Assembly: GCA_033064195.1 (NCBI GenBank)
Contig: JARBJD010000476.1
Span: forward strand, 1-44,415
Direction: 5' to 3'
Source: Blattamonas nauphoetae
Lineage: Eukaryota > Preaxostyla > Oxymonadida
DNA length: 44,415 nt
Made by a program: the position numbers and the translations under genes. The notes below the pieces were generated by a model. It was not told the DNA's origin. It saw only the letters and a program-made list of their open reading frames with translations, and ran no database searches. Positions 30,490 to 40,617 of the stretch are shown in pieces. Within the stretch, counting starts at the first letter, position 1; each line of letters opens with the position of its first letter.

Positions 30490-33008
30490 ATAAGGATTTC
30501 ATTGTTTGCTGGAACCAGATAGTAAGTCATCCCCAACTCCTGTGCTGCACAAATCCAGTTTGTTTTTGAACACTTCACCAACCAATATTTCGGAAACAAG
30601 ACAATATCACGTCTTCAATTCATTCAGTGCATGTCACAAGCAATCAAGAAAACAAAATATTCGCGAAAATAGGCTCAGAAACTGGTAAAGAATGGGTAAA
30701 ACGATAATAGCCTCAGATCCCCTCCCCCGAATCTCTAACGTCTCATGTACAGGCAAGAACGGGCAGGACGCACAGAGCAAGACACTGCCAGAACAGAAAG
30801 CGACAGCGAGATTCAGCGCAGAACAGGACAGCCAAATAATGACGAGCTTCGAAGCAGAACAGAACGCGGAGGAAGAAAGAGGATGGGACACGAACCAAAA
30901 GAAAGGGAACGGGCCACGACGGCAGATCCACCCAATCCGATCGGAGAAACAATCAGAAATGGTGCTTCTTCATCGCAGCCACAGCCTTCCCCCTTCGCGA
31001 CTGGTGTTGTCGGTGTTCTCTTCTTCACACTCGCAGAATGCACACTGCCGTATTTTGGGGAAGAGGGGAGGTGTGGGAGGGGTTGTGGGGAGCGAGACCA
31101 ACTTTGGGGCTGGCTTCGAGTGTCGCGGCGAGCGCATCCCATTCCCGCGCGAGAACCGGTGCATCGTCACAAGAACAGGACTCGGTGGCTCGTTCAAGTT
31201 CGCGTGGTCCTTCGGAGGCGAAAGGGGTTTGTGAGTGTGGGCGACGAGGGGCGAGAGCGGTCTGTGTTGCTGTCCGCTGCCGACGGAGGGGTGTGCGGTG
31301 TGGGCGAGAAGAGCGGCAGGAAGTGCTGGTCTGTGTACAATGAGAGCGGGGTGGGGTTCAGTTCAATCACCGACTCGCTTTCTTCGTTCGTCGCGCACGT
31401 CGGCGAATCAACACGCGACGAGGAGGCCAGCGAATCCAGTGACGCTGCGGACGAGACTTGTGAGAGTGTGGGCGGCCGGGCATGCCGTTCGGGAGTGGTG
31501 CCCGGCCGATCCTTGCCGTCGGAGGGCGTTTTGTTCGATTGTCCGAAGAGCTGACAGTTTCGGTTTCCAGCTTCCATCAATTCCAGAATCGTCGCATGCC
31601 CCAACAATTGTGCGGGCACATTCTGAACATTAATCTGCGGCACGTCCAATCCGAGTGGAGTGTAGGTTCGGCAAGCGCTGGTCAGCGGCGGGCGACACGC
31701 GAAAGAAGCGGGCTCGTTTTCGCCAACTTCAGCGGCATTCGGTGTCTCCTCGCATCGCCGGACTGCAGAATCGATCCCGCTGGCTCCGTCCCGCTTGTCG
31801 GTTCACTCGTCTGCGGTCGTTTCGTCAACAAGCTCGATTTCGGTTTCACAACACACGGCGCCAGTGAGCTGGGGAGCTTCACTTTCGGAGCAGTACGCAC
31901 ACTCGGCGCAGACTGAGCCAGTCGCACTGCCTGGTTGAACGACGTGTTGTGCAGAGTGAACGATTCCTGCAAAAGACGAGGCGTTTGCACAAGACGATTA
32001 ATCACTCCAGCATGCTTCCTCAACCCCGAAACGAACGATCCCTTCATCCGAGTCCGCCGGCTCAGCGACGTCACTTCCATCGCAAGCTCCACTCACCAAC
32101 TGTAGCGCTGAATCAGAAAAATCGACTCAATCAGCATCACGCGGTTGTGCCCTTGAGGTGAATGAACCAGGATCACCCCGTCACCATCAAGTGCTTTGTC
32201 AAGAAAGCTGCACACACGGCTCACATGTTTCGCTGGCGATGCCAAGAATGTCGTTCCAGTTCCACAGATCACCACATGAGTGATTCGTTGCGTGTTCAGA
32301 TACTGGCGAACGAGGAGAATGACGGCGAGAAGAAAACGAACAGCAATCGAAGAAGCGGCATCCTCATTCACCAAAAACAATTGAGGCATCAGCTTAGACA
32401 CAGGCGTGGGTGGAGTACGTCGGCTAATCACATTGACTGTGACGTGCATGTTGTGATAGTTGCTGTTCCAGTGAGGATGAACTGTGTCTGAAAGAGTGCG
32501 CGATGGAGAGTACGCCAAAAGTTGTCTCGGAGGTTGTTGAGCAGGATGTGTATGTGCAGGCGGTGACTGTCACATCGAAAGATGGGCCTGAAGCTGACAT
32601 TTTTGACAGACTTCCTTGACATCGAGTGTGAGATGAGGAGTGATGAGTAGTCGTAGGCGGAGATGAAAATCCATTCTCCAGATCGTCCGCTCGAACACTG
32701 ACAGATTTTATCGAATTTTGAGTCGATGACAAGACTTGAAGGTGTGAATTTGGATGGACATGAAATCGAGATCCCTCTGCCGTCATGTGTGGAGGATCAC
32801 GTGGAGAACGAGCATTCTCTGATGATGGGAAGATGGTCAGAGAGGCAGTGGGGGAGATCAGAGATCCGACAGACGCGGATGACAGGGTCGATGGAAGAAC
32901 GACGATCAGTTTGGAGAATGCCAGATCATCCACACACATTGACGTTCGTGGCAGCAAAGAGGTCAGATATGAGGCTGTGAGTCCGCTGGGGTCCACGAAC
33001 AGCGCCGC
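30382..33008. repeat. Host segmental duplication, copy 1
   Basis: It matches 40691-43514 almost throughout. Differences are many single-base length changes in homopolymers and three larger insertions in copy 2, at about 41795-41905, 42648-42717 and 42876-42918. The first two are in-frame on the minus strand, which supports minus-strand coding. TIR A lies 1.7 kb to the left of this copy; TIR C lies directly beside copy 2. Confidence 0.9.
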
Positions 33009-33131
33009 TCCATTCGCGGTAGCTGAACTGTCAGAAAATATTGTCGAGGTGATGGAGAGTTGTCCGCCTGTGACTGACCGAGAGAGCTCCTCCATTTGCA
33101 GCTGAACACGGCGCGAAGATCGAACTGGCAA
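30970..33131 (-). pseudogene. Host beta-helix (POMP-like) surface protein, copy 1, broken or intron-bearing
   Basis: Minus-strand pieces share Ser/Thr-rich beta-helix style: TIFSDSSATANGAALFVDPS and DVTVTACTYTSCSTT near 32430-33060. Then come QLFLVNEDAAS and, near 31190-31640, a Ser/Pro-rich tail (SSAASLDSLASSSR). Such repeats are typical of very large cell-surface proteins in oxymonads. A hydrophobic stretch, SSIAVRFLLAVILLV, could be membrane-spanning. The frame changes several times. Plus-strand ORFs here are shadows: the in-frame indels against copy 2 fit the minus strand. Confidence 0.5.
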
Positions 33132-33334
33132 TGGTTTCTACCTTATCAGTGCCGATTGTTCCACTCAGGGCTTAGCCCGACCCAATCGAGACGAGAGAGG
33201 TGAACGAGCAGCTTGACATGGCCATGAATCCATTTTGGTCAATGTTAGTGTCTCGCTTGTTTCAGTGAAGGCAGAGTCCACAGACAGTGTGATTGTGCGG
33301 CAAGTCGCGTCAGAGTTGACAGTGACGGTGATGC

Positions 33335-33765
33335 TCAACTGACCCGCCGCGGTGGTGGCTGTTTTAGATCTTGAAACACATTGACATAAACGACTGAAAG
33401 AGACACGGATTCAGTTAGTGTGGCATCGATGAGAGATGAGCTCGTTGACCCACAATCGGTGAAGGGAGAGGAAGAGAACGTCACTGTTCCAGTTGACTTT
33501 GTGATCGAGAAAAGGGTGGTTGTTGACGTCAGATCGTTGATGATCGTCGTTGTGAAAGCTACATTGCCTATGGACGTGACGGCGAAGAGAGAAGAATGTG
33601 CAGTTGGACTGAGCGAGGCAAGCGTGTATGAAGAGATGGAGAGTGTTGCTGTTGATATGTGGGAGAGTATTGGTGAAACAGTGCAAGTCGTGAACGAGCA
33701 CAGTCTTTTCTTGTTCAAAGAAAGCGAGATTTTGCCTTCCTGTGAACATCTGAGCCTTATCACGG
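33335..33765 (-). pseudogene. Second beta-helix protein fragment
   Basis: The minus frame holds GNVAFTTTIINDLTSTTTLF, then TGTVTFSSSPFTDCGSTSSS, then SVSLSVVYVNVFQDL, the same beta-helix repeat style as the neighbouring gene. It is fused in-frame to the oxidoreductase piece on its upstream side, so the junction is probably a rearrangement. The 200 bp between this and 33131 are ordinary host-like DNA. Confidence 0.45.
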
Positions 33766-33990
33766 CGCGGACGTCCTCGCCAAAGTGGAGGAAATGATCG
33801 ATGCAGTGGACGTCGAAATCGTAAGCCCAGCCATCGCCTCCTGACACTCACACCATCTTGTTCGACAGGATGTCGCTGCTCTTCCAGAGTTGATTGATGA
33901 TGTCAAGATCATCGTAGTAGTCGACGAGGGATTGGAAATCAGCAGCAACTTTCTCAGCTCGTTCGCCAGCCTTCTCGCCGTCTGATCCTT
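33766..33990 (-). pseudogene. Fragment of pyruvate:ferredoxin oxidoreductase, TPP-binding domain
   Basis: The minus strand reads GGDGWAYDFDVHCIDHFLHF then GEDVRAVI. This fits the PFOR signature GGDGWAYDIGxGGLDHVLASGEDVN around the thiamine-diphosphate/Mg site. Upstream comes EKVAADFQSLVDYYDDLDII then a Lys/Met/Val segment, the usual run-up in PFOR. A stop interrupts the join just before the signature. PFOR is the central pyruvate enzyme of anaerobic protists; this is a broken, displaced fragment. Confidence 0.55.
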
Positions 33991-35360
33991 CTTCCCGCGT
34001 GTTGGCGACTTCGACTGAATTTGTGTCGGTGCCACATTCATCGGATATGTCGGAATCGACAAATAGAAACGCCAGTTGTGGACAGCATCGGCTGATCCTG
34101 TCTACTCCATCAGAATGCGAGGGTCAGTCTCGTAATGCGGGAACCACACAATGTGTGCGTTGAGGGCAACTTGATGGGAGTTGGAGGACATGGGAAGAAA
34201 GTAGGGAAGTGGAAGATTGGGGTTTGTAGAAGGAGGGTTGGGTGAAGTGGTGGATGTCTTCCTGTGGGTATCTTTGGTGCGAGATTGGCTCGGATTGATG
34301 TGTTGTTTCTGACTGTTTTGATTGGTGTATGTGGGAGGCAGTGCGAAAGAACCAGAAAAATCTCGTTCGGTTAGCTGGTTGGCGCGAGATGTGGCATATT
34401 CTTCATCGAATGGCTGATTCTCTGATTGTTGCAGTGGACGACGATATGACTGGGAATTCTACGTGACAATGGCAGCAGACGATTGTTGTGGAAACTGTGG
34501 GTTGATGTGCTGTTGCTGTTGGTTCACAAAACCCTCCCTGTTTGAGAGGGAGTCGGGCTTCTGTTTGGCATACCGCTTTGCCTGTAAACGGACAGTGCTG
34601 TGCTCGTTCTGAGAAAGGAAGGGAGAGAAGTACTTTTGTTGATCTGGGAGGCAACAACAACTCGTCCAGAATCGACAAGCGGGTTCTGGACATCGTTGAC
34701 CTTGTCTGGAGGGTGTTCGTGTTTGTTTCGATTCTCAAGGGCTTTAACATGAGAATGGAGGGGATACGTCATAACATCGTCTGAGTAGAGGTGGGAGTCG
34801 AGTATCTTCCGCTTGCTCCTGTTGTGAGTGCATCAGAGATCTGATGGTCATCGGGAACTCCTGACTGGGCACATCTGCTTGGACATCTTCAAAACAAGCA
34901 CTTGTTGATTGTATGTCGGTTGCTGCTGACGAGGAGGGTATTGATGGGCGAGAGATTCCACGATGATGGGATAGAACTCGTCCGAGTTGTAATTCTGGTC
35001 CCTCATCGAAGGATGCTGCCAATAGTGCATGTGGCGAGGTCGAGGACGCCCAGACATTCCCATTTGTGTTGAGGGAGTCTTTCAATGTCATCACCTGGCT
35101 GTTGGGGAAGACGTCGACGATGCTGTCGGGGTGACGTTCTTGACGATGCAAATGGGGATTGAGAATCGTCCCCCTCGACACCATCCATAAGGTCGTCATG
35201 GGGAAGGGATTTAAATTGAGTTCAAAGTTTGTCGGCTTGACAGGGACATAGATGAATCCATTCCGTTCGATCGGAAGAGGATAGTTATGTGTCGTGTGAT
35301 CTCGACCGTATTCAGGAAAGATATCGAGGAATGGAGGATTTCGAGTCGTTTGGTTATGTT
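33991..35360 (-). other. Host-like DNA with unassigned minus-strand coding pieces
   Basis: Protein-like minus readings occur: YPLPIERNGFIYVPVKPTNF near 35200-35290, MRDQNYNSDEFYPIIVESLA near 34930-35010, and WRFYLSIPTYPMNVAPTQIQ near 34010-34070. A Gln/Thr-rich low-complexity part lies in between. They may be one decayed or intron-rich gene. I do not recognise it. Confidence 0.3.
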
Positions 35361-35438
35361 AGTTAATACAGTGTCGCATTTGCATCAGAATACAACGAGT
35401 TTTTCATCATCTTTTGATTTGTTGTGTGGATGAAAGGT

Positions 35439-35812
35439 ATGCCATATTTGCATGCACAGAGGAGAGATTATCTGATTCAGAAACCTGAATTGATTGATGA
35501 GACTTCGCTATTGATTATTGTTGAGGATCTGATTGACAATCCAATGTGGACACAGTTAGTAGGCATGGATTTCGCTGGAAAATGACAAGGGACCCACATT
35601 TCTCGAGAGTGATCTAGGCCTGAGTGAAGATGAGTCGATGTCGAGTGTTTTTAACTCTTCTTTGAGTGTCCATTCTTCCTGTTCAATACACGGTTCCATT
35701 TTTCATCATGATCCAATCGCGCAGGAGGGGTCATCAAACAGTGAGATTCAGCATGTGTCATGGCTTGCCCAAGCATTCGAGAGGATGAGATTGTTAAAAC
35801 ACAATCAGAGAT
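35439..35812 (+). pseudogene. Host gene 3' fragment (plus strand)
   Basis: An open frame from ATG 35439 to a stop at 35585 reads MPYLHAQRRDYLIQKPELID then a Leu/Ile/Val-rich segment. A second frame to 35812 reads FLESDLGLSEDESMSSVFNS, then a Ser/His-rich part, then WLAQAFERMRLLKHNQR. The two probably belonged to one gene, with a frame change or intron between. It ends 60 bp before TIR B, so the element inserted just downstream. Function unknown. Confidence 0.35.
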
Positions 35813-35873
35813 AGAGGCCTTTCTGACCGTCCAATCTTTCCAGACTCACAATGAAACTCGTCGCTTTCAGGAT

Positions 35874-36288
35874 ATATATCCTGTTGAAAGGGCGGTATAC
35901 ACCAGAGAGAGGAGAGTTAAAGAGAAAGTGGGATGATCCGATTCAAAAAAAGGCCAATTCAATCCAATTGTCGAACATTACTCATCCGATCATGAATACT
36001 GCAATAATTTCACAAAAATATGAATGATCACGTCAGAAAAATCCTGTTAAGAAAAAAGTTGGAGATCCCGGGATTCGAACCTGGGACCCAACAGTGGAAG
36101 TCTTTGTATCTACCAACTCGTCCATTTGTACAATTTTTTTTTGATCAAACATCCACACCGATAAGGTTTAAAAAAACCAACTTTTTTTGCAGATTTCCAA
36201 CGGTCGTTCAGATTTCCAACGGTCGTTCAGAAAACCAACTGCAGTTCAGAAAACCAACTGCACTCGAGAAAACCAACTTTAAATTGAG
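35874..36288 (-). repeat. Terminal inverted repeat B (left end of E2), 415 bp
   Basis: Reverse complement of TIR A with about one difference in 415 bp. With its flank, the tip makes a perfect 16-bp palindrome, CAGGATATATATCCTG, at 35868-35883. Confidence 0.9.
36051..36131 (-). ncRNA. tRNA-like RNA polymerase III unit in TIR B
   Basis: Same unit as in TIR A on the other strand: A box at 36113-36124, B box at 36071-36081, T6 terminator at 36052-36057. Confidence 0.55.
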
Positions 36289-36425
36289 ATGACCATCTCT
36301 TCCTTCACATGAATGAGTTTGCAGTCGAGGAAGTAGATGTATTTTTGTTTTCTTGAATTGGTAAAATCAGGAGGGAGTTGAGCAGCAGTTTGAGAATTCT
36401 GAATTGAGAAATAACGTTTGACCAT
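36279..36425 (-). CDS. Small E2 ORF (48 aa) at the inner edge of TIR B
   Basis: The ATG at 36425 follows TATTTTAT with a spacer of about 17 nt that contains AGAAAA. The protein starts MVKRYFSIQNSQTAAQLPPD and ends KLIHVKEEMVISI. The stop falls within the first bases of TIR B, so the TIR boundary may have cut a longer gene. The family is unknown. Confidence 0.45.
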   Translation of the reverse strand: MVKRYFSIQNSQTAAQLPPDFTNSRKQKYIYFLDCKLIHVKEEMVISI

Positions 36426-36450
36426 TTGTGTTTTCTACAAAAATAAAATA
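36426..36450 (-). promoter_or_regulatory. Element promoter of the 48-aa ORF
   Basis: TATTTTAT, then TTTTGTAGAAAACACAA, then ATG: the long-spaced AGAAA class, in the 38-bp gap after the capsid-2 stop. Confidence 0.45.
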
Positions 36451-36463
36451 TCTCATTTGATTC

Positions 36464-38143
36464 TTAATATCCTCTCTTCACTTCTTCATAGGCTTCTTGG
36501 AGTCGACGATCAATGACATATCGCACTCGTGGTTGTCCATTCTCAATCCAGAACAGCCAATATGTAGCTTGATGTAATGCCAGTATTGGTGGAGGAGGAC
36601 CTTCTGGAGTTGATGTGAAATATGGATCAGGTTCACCTTGTTTGATTGGGGTTCCTCTGAAGACAATGTTCACTGATTCTGCTGTCGATATACCTTCTTC
36701 TCCACCAGCGATTTCACTTCGATCTGTTGGAACCATAAATGTGAACGAAGTTGCATCCGTTGATGGTCTCAGTTTTCTGCTCTCCTTTCCACCATAGACG
36801 TAGTTGCGAGGTTCACAAATGGAATTCTCAAACTCTTGTGTTGCCGAACAGCCAATGAAATCACCATTCACCATCATCATTTGATAGAACTCTGGTGAGT
36901 TTGTTGACATTGGGAAATTGGGATAGTTATTTCCTAGCATTTCGAAGTGACCAACATATTGAGGATTTCTGAAGACTGTACATTCATTTGGTCGATCGGG
37001 GAATAAGCACATAAGATTCATGAGATTGTTGAGTTTGATACTAATGTTTGATCTCACTCCCATTGCATTTGCAGATGATTGAAATGATTGTGTGTCAATT
37101 CTTTCTGCTTTCAAGACGTACAATGTCTTGGAATACGTGTTGAAGAGGGATTGCTTCGTTGCATCAGTGATTTGATATCCGTAGCAAATCGAAGTGACCT
37201 TGTCTACAGATGAATTCAGAACCGTGGAAGTGGTTGATTTAACTGTAGTATGCACAATTCCAGTACTTGGATCTGGATCTGAATATGTATAATATTGATA
37301 AACTGGATTTCCAATTTGTGTGAATTCCTGAGTCACATTTGAGAATTCTCCATCTTGTAATAGTGCGTGATGAGATTTGTGAGTAGTATATTTTCCTGTT
37401 GGATCTTTCTCCACGTATCGTTCAAGTCCTTTTCGAATGACTGTGGGTACTCGAATCGGACAGTACACAAGTGAATCAGTTGTCAAATGAAAACTCAAAC
37501 GTAAATTGCCAAAGATGGAATTTGGATACTGATCAAAAGTACTCAGTGGAAGTAAATTCACAAACGGAATAACCAGAGGAATTGTAATTGTGAACACTGT
37601 TTCAGTATTAGGAGTTGGAGAAAAGTAGCATCCACAAACACTTGGATCCATTCTCTGAACATTTTCAAAAAGACTGTAGCAATGCTTCATGTTGTTTTTC
37701 TCTTCAAATGACTTGAATGTATGATACAGAAATGATTCGTGAACATGATTATTCTGGAGTGTATTGTCAATGATGTTTCATTTACTGTCGACGAGTCTCA
37801 TATCTCGAATTGCATCTGATGATGACTTATTTCCGTAGAATATTGCATACATGTTAGGGTAGTAGTTTCTGTCTGTCGTCGGTTGCTCATACGGAACAGT
37901 GATCGTTAGATCTATTCGTAAATGACTCTTCGCAAACTCAGTCACATCATGACCATCATAACACAGTGGAACTTCAATCTCATCTCCGATTCTGCAAGGC
38001 ATAGGTGGATTCGTTGGATGCACTTCTTGGATGGAATAAATGTGTGGCTCTGAATCCCATTGTTTTGGCAAGCATGATTGGACTTCGATTTGCTCAATTA
38101 ATGTCGATGTTGGTTTGGATTGATTTGATCTGATACTTCTCAT
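36464..38143 (-). pseudogene. Major capsid protein paralog 2 (double jelly-roll type), broken
   Basis: The gene starts at ATG 38143 after TTTTTAT with 9 nt to TAAATG. It would form virion facets together with or instead of paralog 1. It shares with paralog 1 the segment IFGNLRLSFHLTTDSLVYCP (there LFGDLKLSVHMNEDAFVCCP) and the C-terminal pattern PILALHQATYWLFWIENGQP (there PILATTATTWWVLRYSNGKP). The total length, near 540-560 aa, suits Polinton capsids. About one break. Assignment to the double jelly-roll family rests on this similarity and on context. Confidence 0.75.
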
Positions 38144-38165
38144 TTATTGAAAATAAAAATACAAT
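38144..38165 (-). promoter_or_regulatory. Capsid-2 promoter
   Basis: TATTTTTAT, then TTTCAATAA, then ATG: short-spaced class with TAAATG over the start, in the 50-bp gap between the two capsid genes. Confidence 0.55.
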
Positions 38166-38193
38166 ATCATACTTTTCTTTTACTGTTTTGTCT

Positions 38194-40055
38194 CTACATG
38201 ATTCCTAAATCTTTGTGCAACGCTTTCAATGTGTGATTTGGGTAGTACTCAACTTTTGGTTTGCCATTGCTGTATCGTAATACCCACCATGTGGTTGCGG
38301 TTGTTGCTAAAATTGGTGCAGGAGGATGAGTAAATGTTGTCATGTTTCCACCACTTTGACTTGGGTTGTATACATTATAGTATGTATCGAGATTACCTTG
38401 ATAGATTGGATGTGATCTCAAAGTGACCGCAGTGTTTCCTTTGAACTGATGGAATCATTGCAGTTCGTTGGACATCCACTTCTCTGTGTTGAGAAGCACA
38501 AAGGAAGTCAGTATTGTCATGAACTGGACGAACTCTTGTCATTGTTTCATTGGGATATGTTCCGTCACCAGTGAGTTTCTCTTCAACGAGAGAATCCGTC
38601 AGTGATCGCTCCAAATCATCAGGAACAGCGAGGTACGAATCGAGATTGAGAGTTGATAATGCGAACTGATAGAAGCGAGCTCCAATAGTTGTAGTCGGTT
38701 GATCTGGATAGTATTTGTCGAGTAGATTCACTTGGATATCCTTCTGCATTGGATTGTGGAAACAAGTGACTTCATTGTCGTTGTGACGGAAGAGGAGCAT
38801 AATATCCTTCGCATTAACAACCACCATTTGTTGAGTGCAATGAATTCCTGTTTCAGTTGGTGTCTTCTGAAATGGATAGAACGATATCTTTTCTGCTGGA
38901 ATTGTTCCAGGACGATTTGTGTACATCTGCTTCAGATTCTCTTTCGCAATTTCTTTCATATTGTATCCAGAGCTCATGCAATACACATCATCAATTTGAT
39001 ACTTTTCCGGTGATGTTTTAGTGAGATGTACTGATCCACATATTCTGGTTCTGTCGTGACTGTACCAGCTGATGAATACACAATGTCTTTCGTAACTGTT
39101 GGTTGAAGAAATGATTGGCCAATTTGAACGAAGTTCTTTGTGCATGAGGTTACGAGATTGTTTAAGAAATATGGACGATGTTGAATACAATCCGCAATTG
39201 AAGCTTTTATCTTAGGCGCTGCTGCTGTCCCAGTAACGATTAATGAAAGTGTGTTCTTCAGAGTGAGTTCAGGATTAACTGGACAACAAACAAACGCATC
39301 CTCATTCATGTGTACACTTAATTTCAAATCTCCAAAGAGGCATGCAGGATAGTCAGTCATTCCAGAGAAAATGAGAAGATCTTCCAGATTGATTGACACA
39401 CGAATTGGAACATCAATTGAGTCTTTAAATACACCAGTTCCAGAAGTTGTTGTGAAATCAGAAAGTGGAATATAAACACCAGCAACAGATTCATCGTGAT
39501 TCCAAGCATTCTGCCAAGGTGTGTGACAATGTTTACGATTCTCCAATTGACTCTTTGGCTTGATCATATTGTAGATGTGAGACTCCATTGACACGTCATT
39601 AGTTGTTGTGCTGATGATTCTCTGATTGTTGTGAAGAACAGTAAGGTCACGAAAGATTGATGCCGAATGTTTGAGTCCAACGAATATGAATATCCTCTCA
39701 TTCATGTACGATCCATTTTACTGGAATTTGTCTTCCAATTATTCACTCTAAGCCTTGCTGTCATTGTGAACGTTATGAAGGAATCATCGATTTGACAAAT
39801 GTCTTGATTACCAGTCAACGGAATGATTATTTCCTGTCCTTTGTAGAATCGTGAATTCTCGGATGGTTTTAATTCCTGAATGGAAGTACTGTGTGCTCCA
39901 TCATTCAGAAGATAATTAATGTGATGTTCAGACATGAGTTGTTGTTGTATTTGACCAATATCATCTCGAGTGTACTTGATTGATCCAGTTGTATTTCCAG
40001 TCAATGATGATGCTCCAGTTCTTTTGTTTGTCAGATGTGTTATATGTGAGTTCAT
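38194..40055 (-). pseudogene. Major capsid protein paralog 1 (double jelly-roll type), broken
   Basis: The probable start is ATG 40055 (MNSHITHLTNKRTGASSL) after TTTTTAT with 9 nt to TAAAATG. An upstream ORF runs into it. The body carries FVGLKHSASIFRDLTVLHNN and ISTTTNDVSMESHIYN, close to the Polinton/virophage capsid pattern that joins the two jelly rolls. The C terminus matches paralog 2. The expected length, about 600 aa, fits. About three breaks, so no intact protein comes from this copy as it stands. Confidence 0.8.
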
Positions 40056-40075
40056 TTTATCAAAATAAAAACTGT
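40056..40075 (-). promoter_or_regulatory. Capsid-1 promoter
   Basis: TTTTTAT, then TTTGATAAA, then ATG: short-spaced class, lying inside the end of the upstream small ORF. Confidence 0.55.
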
Positions 40076-40208
40076 ATTGCTTATTTCTTTTCACTTTCTT
40101 CTTCTTTGGTTTCGGCTTCAGCTTTTCTTCCAGTCTCAGTATTTCTCCTCTGAGTTTGTGTGCAACTGGTGTATTTCCTTCATTGATTGCTTGGTCATAT
40201 TGTGCCAT
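40065..40208 (-). CDS. Small Lys-rich E2 ORF beside TIR C
   Basis: The ATG at 40208 starts MAQYDQAINEGNTPVAHKLR. A helical EILRLEEKL segment and a run KPKPKKKKVKRNK follow, so it is a small, very basic, possibly DNA-binding protein. The frame merges into the capsid gene downstream, so its true end is uncertain. The 5' flank comes from TIR C (GCAGAAAAG before the ATG) and lacks the T-rich box. Confidence 0.35.
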
Positions 40209-40220
40209 CTTTTCTGCGTG

Positions 40221-40617
40221 GGCTGCCTCAATTTGAAGTTGGTTTTCTCGAGTACCGTTGGTATTCTAAGCTGCAGTTGGTTTTCTGAACGACCGTTGGT
40301 TTTCTGAACGACCGTTGGTTTTCTGAATGACCGTTGGAAATCTGCAAAAAGTTGGTTTTAAAACCATATCAGTGTGGATGTTTGATCAAAAAATTGTACA
40401 AATAGACGAGTTGGTAGATTCAGAGACTTCCGCTGTTGGGACACAGGTTCGAATCCAGGATCGTCAACTTTTTCTTCAATGGATTTTTCTGACATGATCA
40501 TACACATTTTGTGAAATTATAGCAGTATTCATGATCGGATGAGTAATGTTCGACAATTGGATTGAATTTGCCTTTTTGAATCGGATCATCCCACTCTCTT
40601 AAACTCACCTCTTCTCT
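40221..40617 (+). repeat. Terminal inverted repeat C (right end of E2), diverged
   Basis: Same parts as TIR A: six 19-nt units from 40238, tRNA-like unit, outer half. It has many substitutions and shorter homopolymers, and lacks the outermost 40 bp or so. It joins host DNA at about 40618. Confidence 0.85.
40394..40473 (+). ncRNA. tRNA-like RNA polymerase III unit in TIR C
   Basis: Despite the divergence of TIR C, the A box (TAGACGAGTTGG, 40403-40414), the B box (GGTTCGAATCC, 40446-40456) and a T5 run (40469-40473) are kept. Confidence 0.5.

Larger units (their letters stand above)
35874..40617 (-). mobile_element. Short Polinton-family element E2 (capsid-bearing, 4.7 kb)
   Basis: Bounded by TIR B on the left and the diverged TIR C on the right, in inverted orientation. 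All genes read on the minus strand: a small ORF at each end and two major capsid genes between. Polymerase, integrase, ATPase and helicase are absent. About four to six breaks in total. It could be a capsid-only derivative, or the left end of a full element cut by rearrangement. TIRs B and C differ by far more than B and A, so its two ends have different histories. Confidence 0.75.

Noticed and set aside
30745-31554. A 269-aa plus-strand protein in the host region, also at 41051-41740
   Set aside because: It is Arg/Gly-rich and shows no family. The in-frame insertions between the duplicate copies and the beta-helix phrases support the minus strand.
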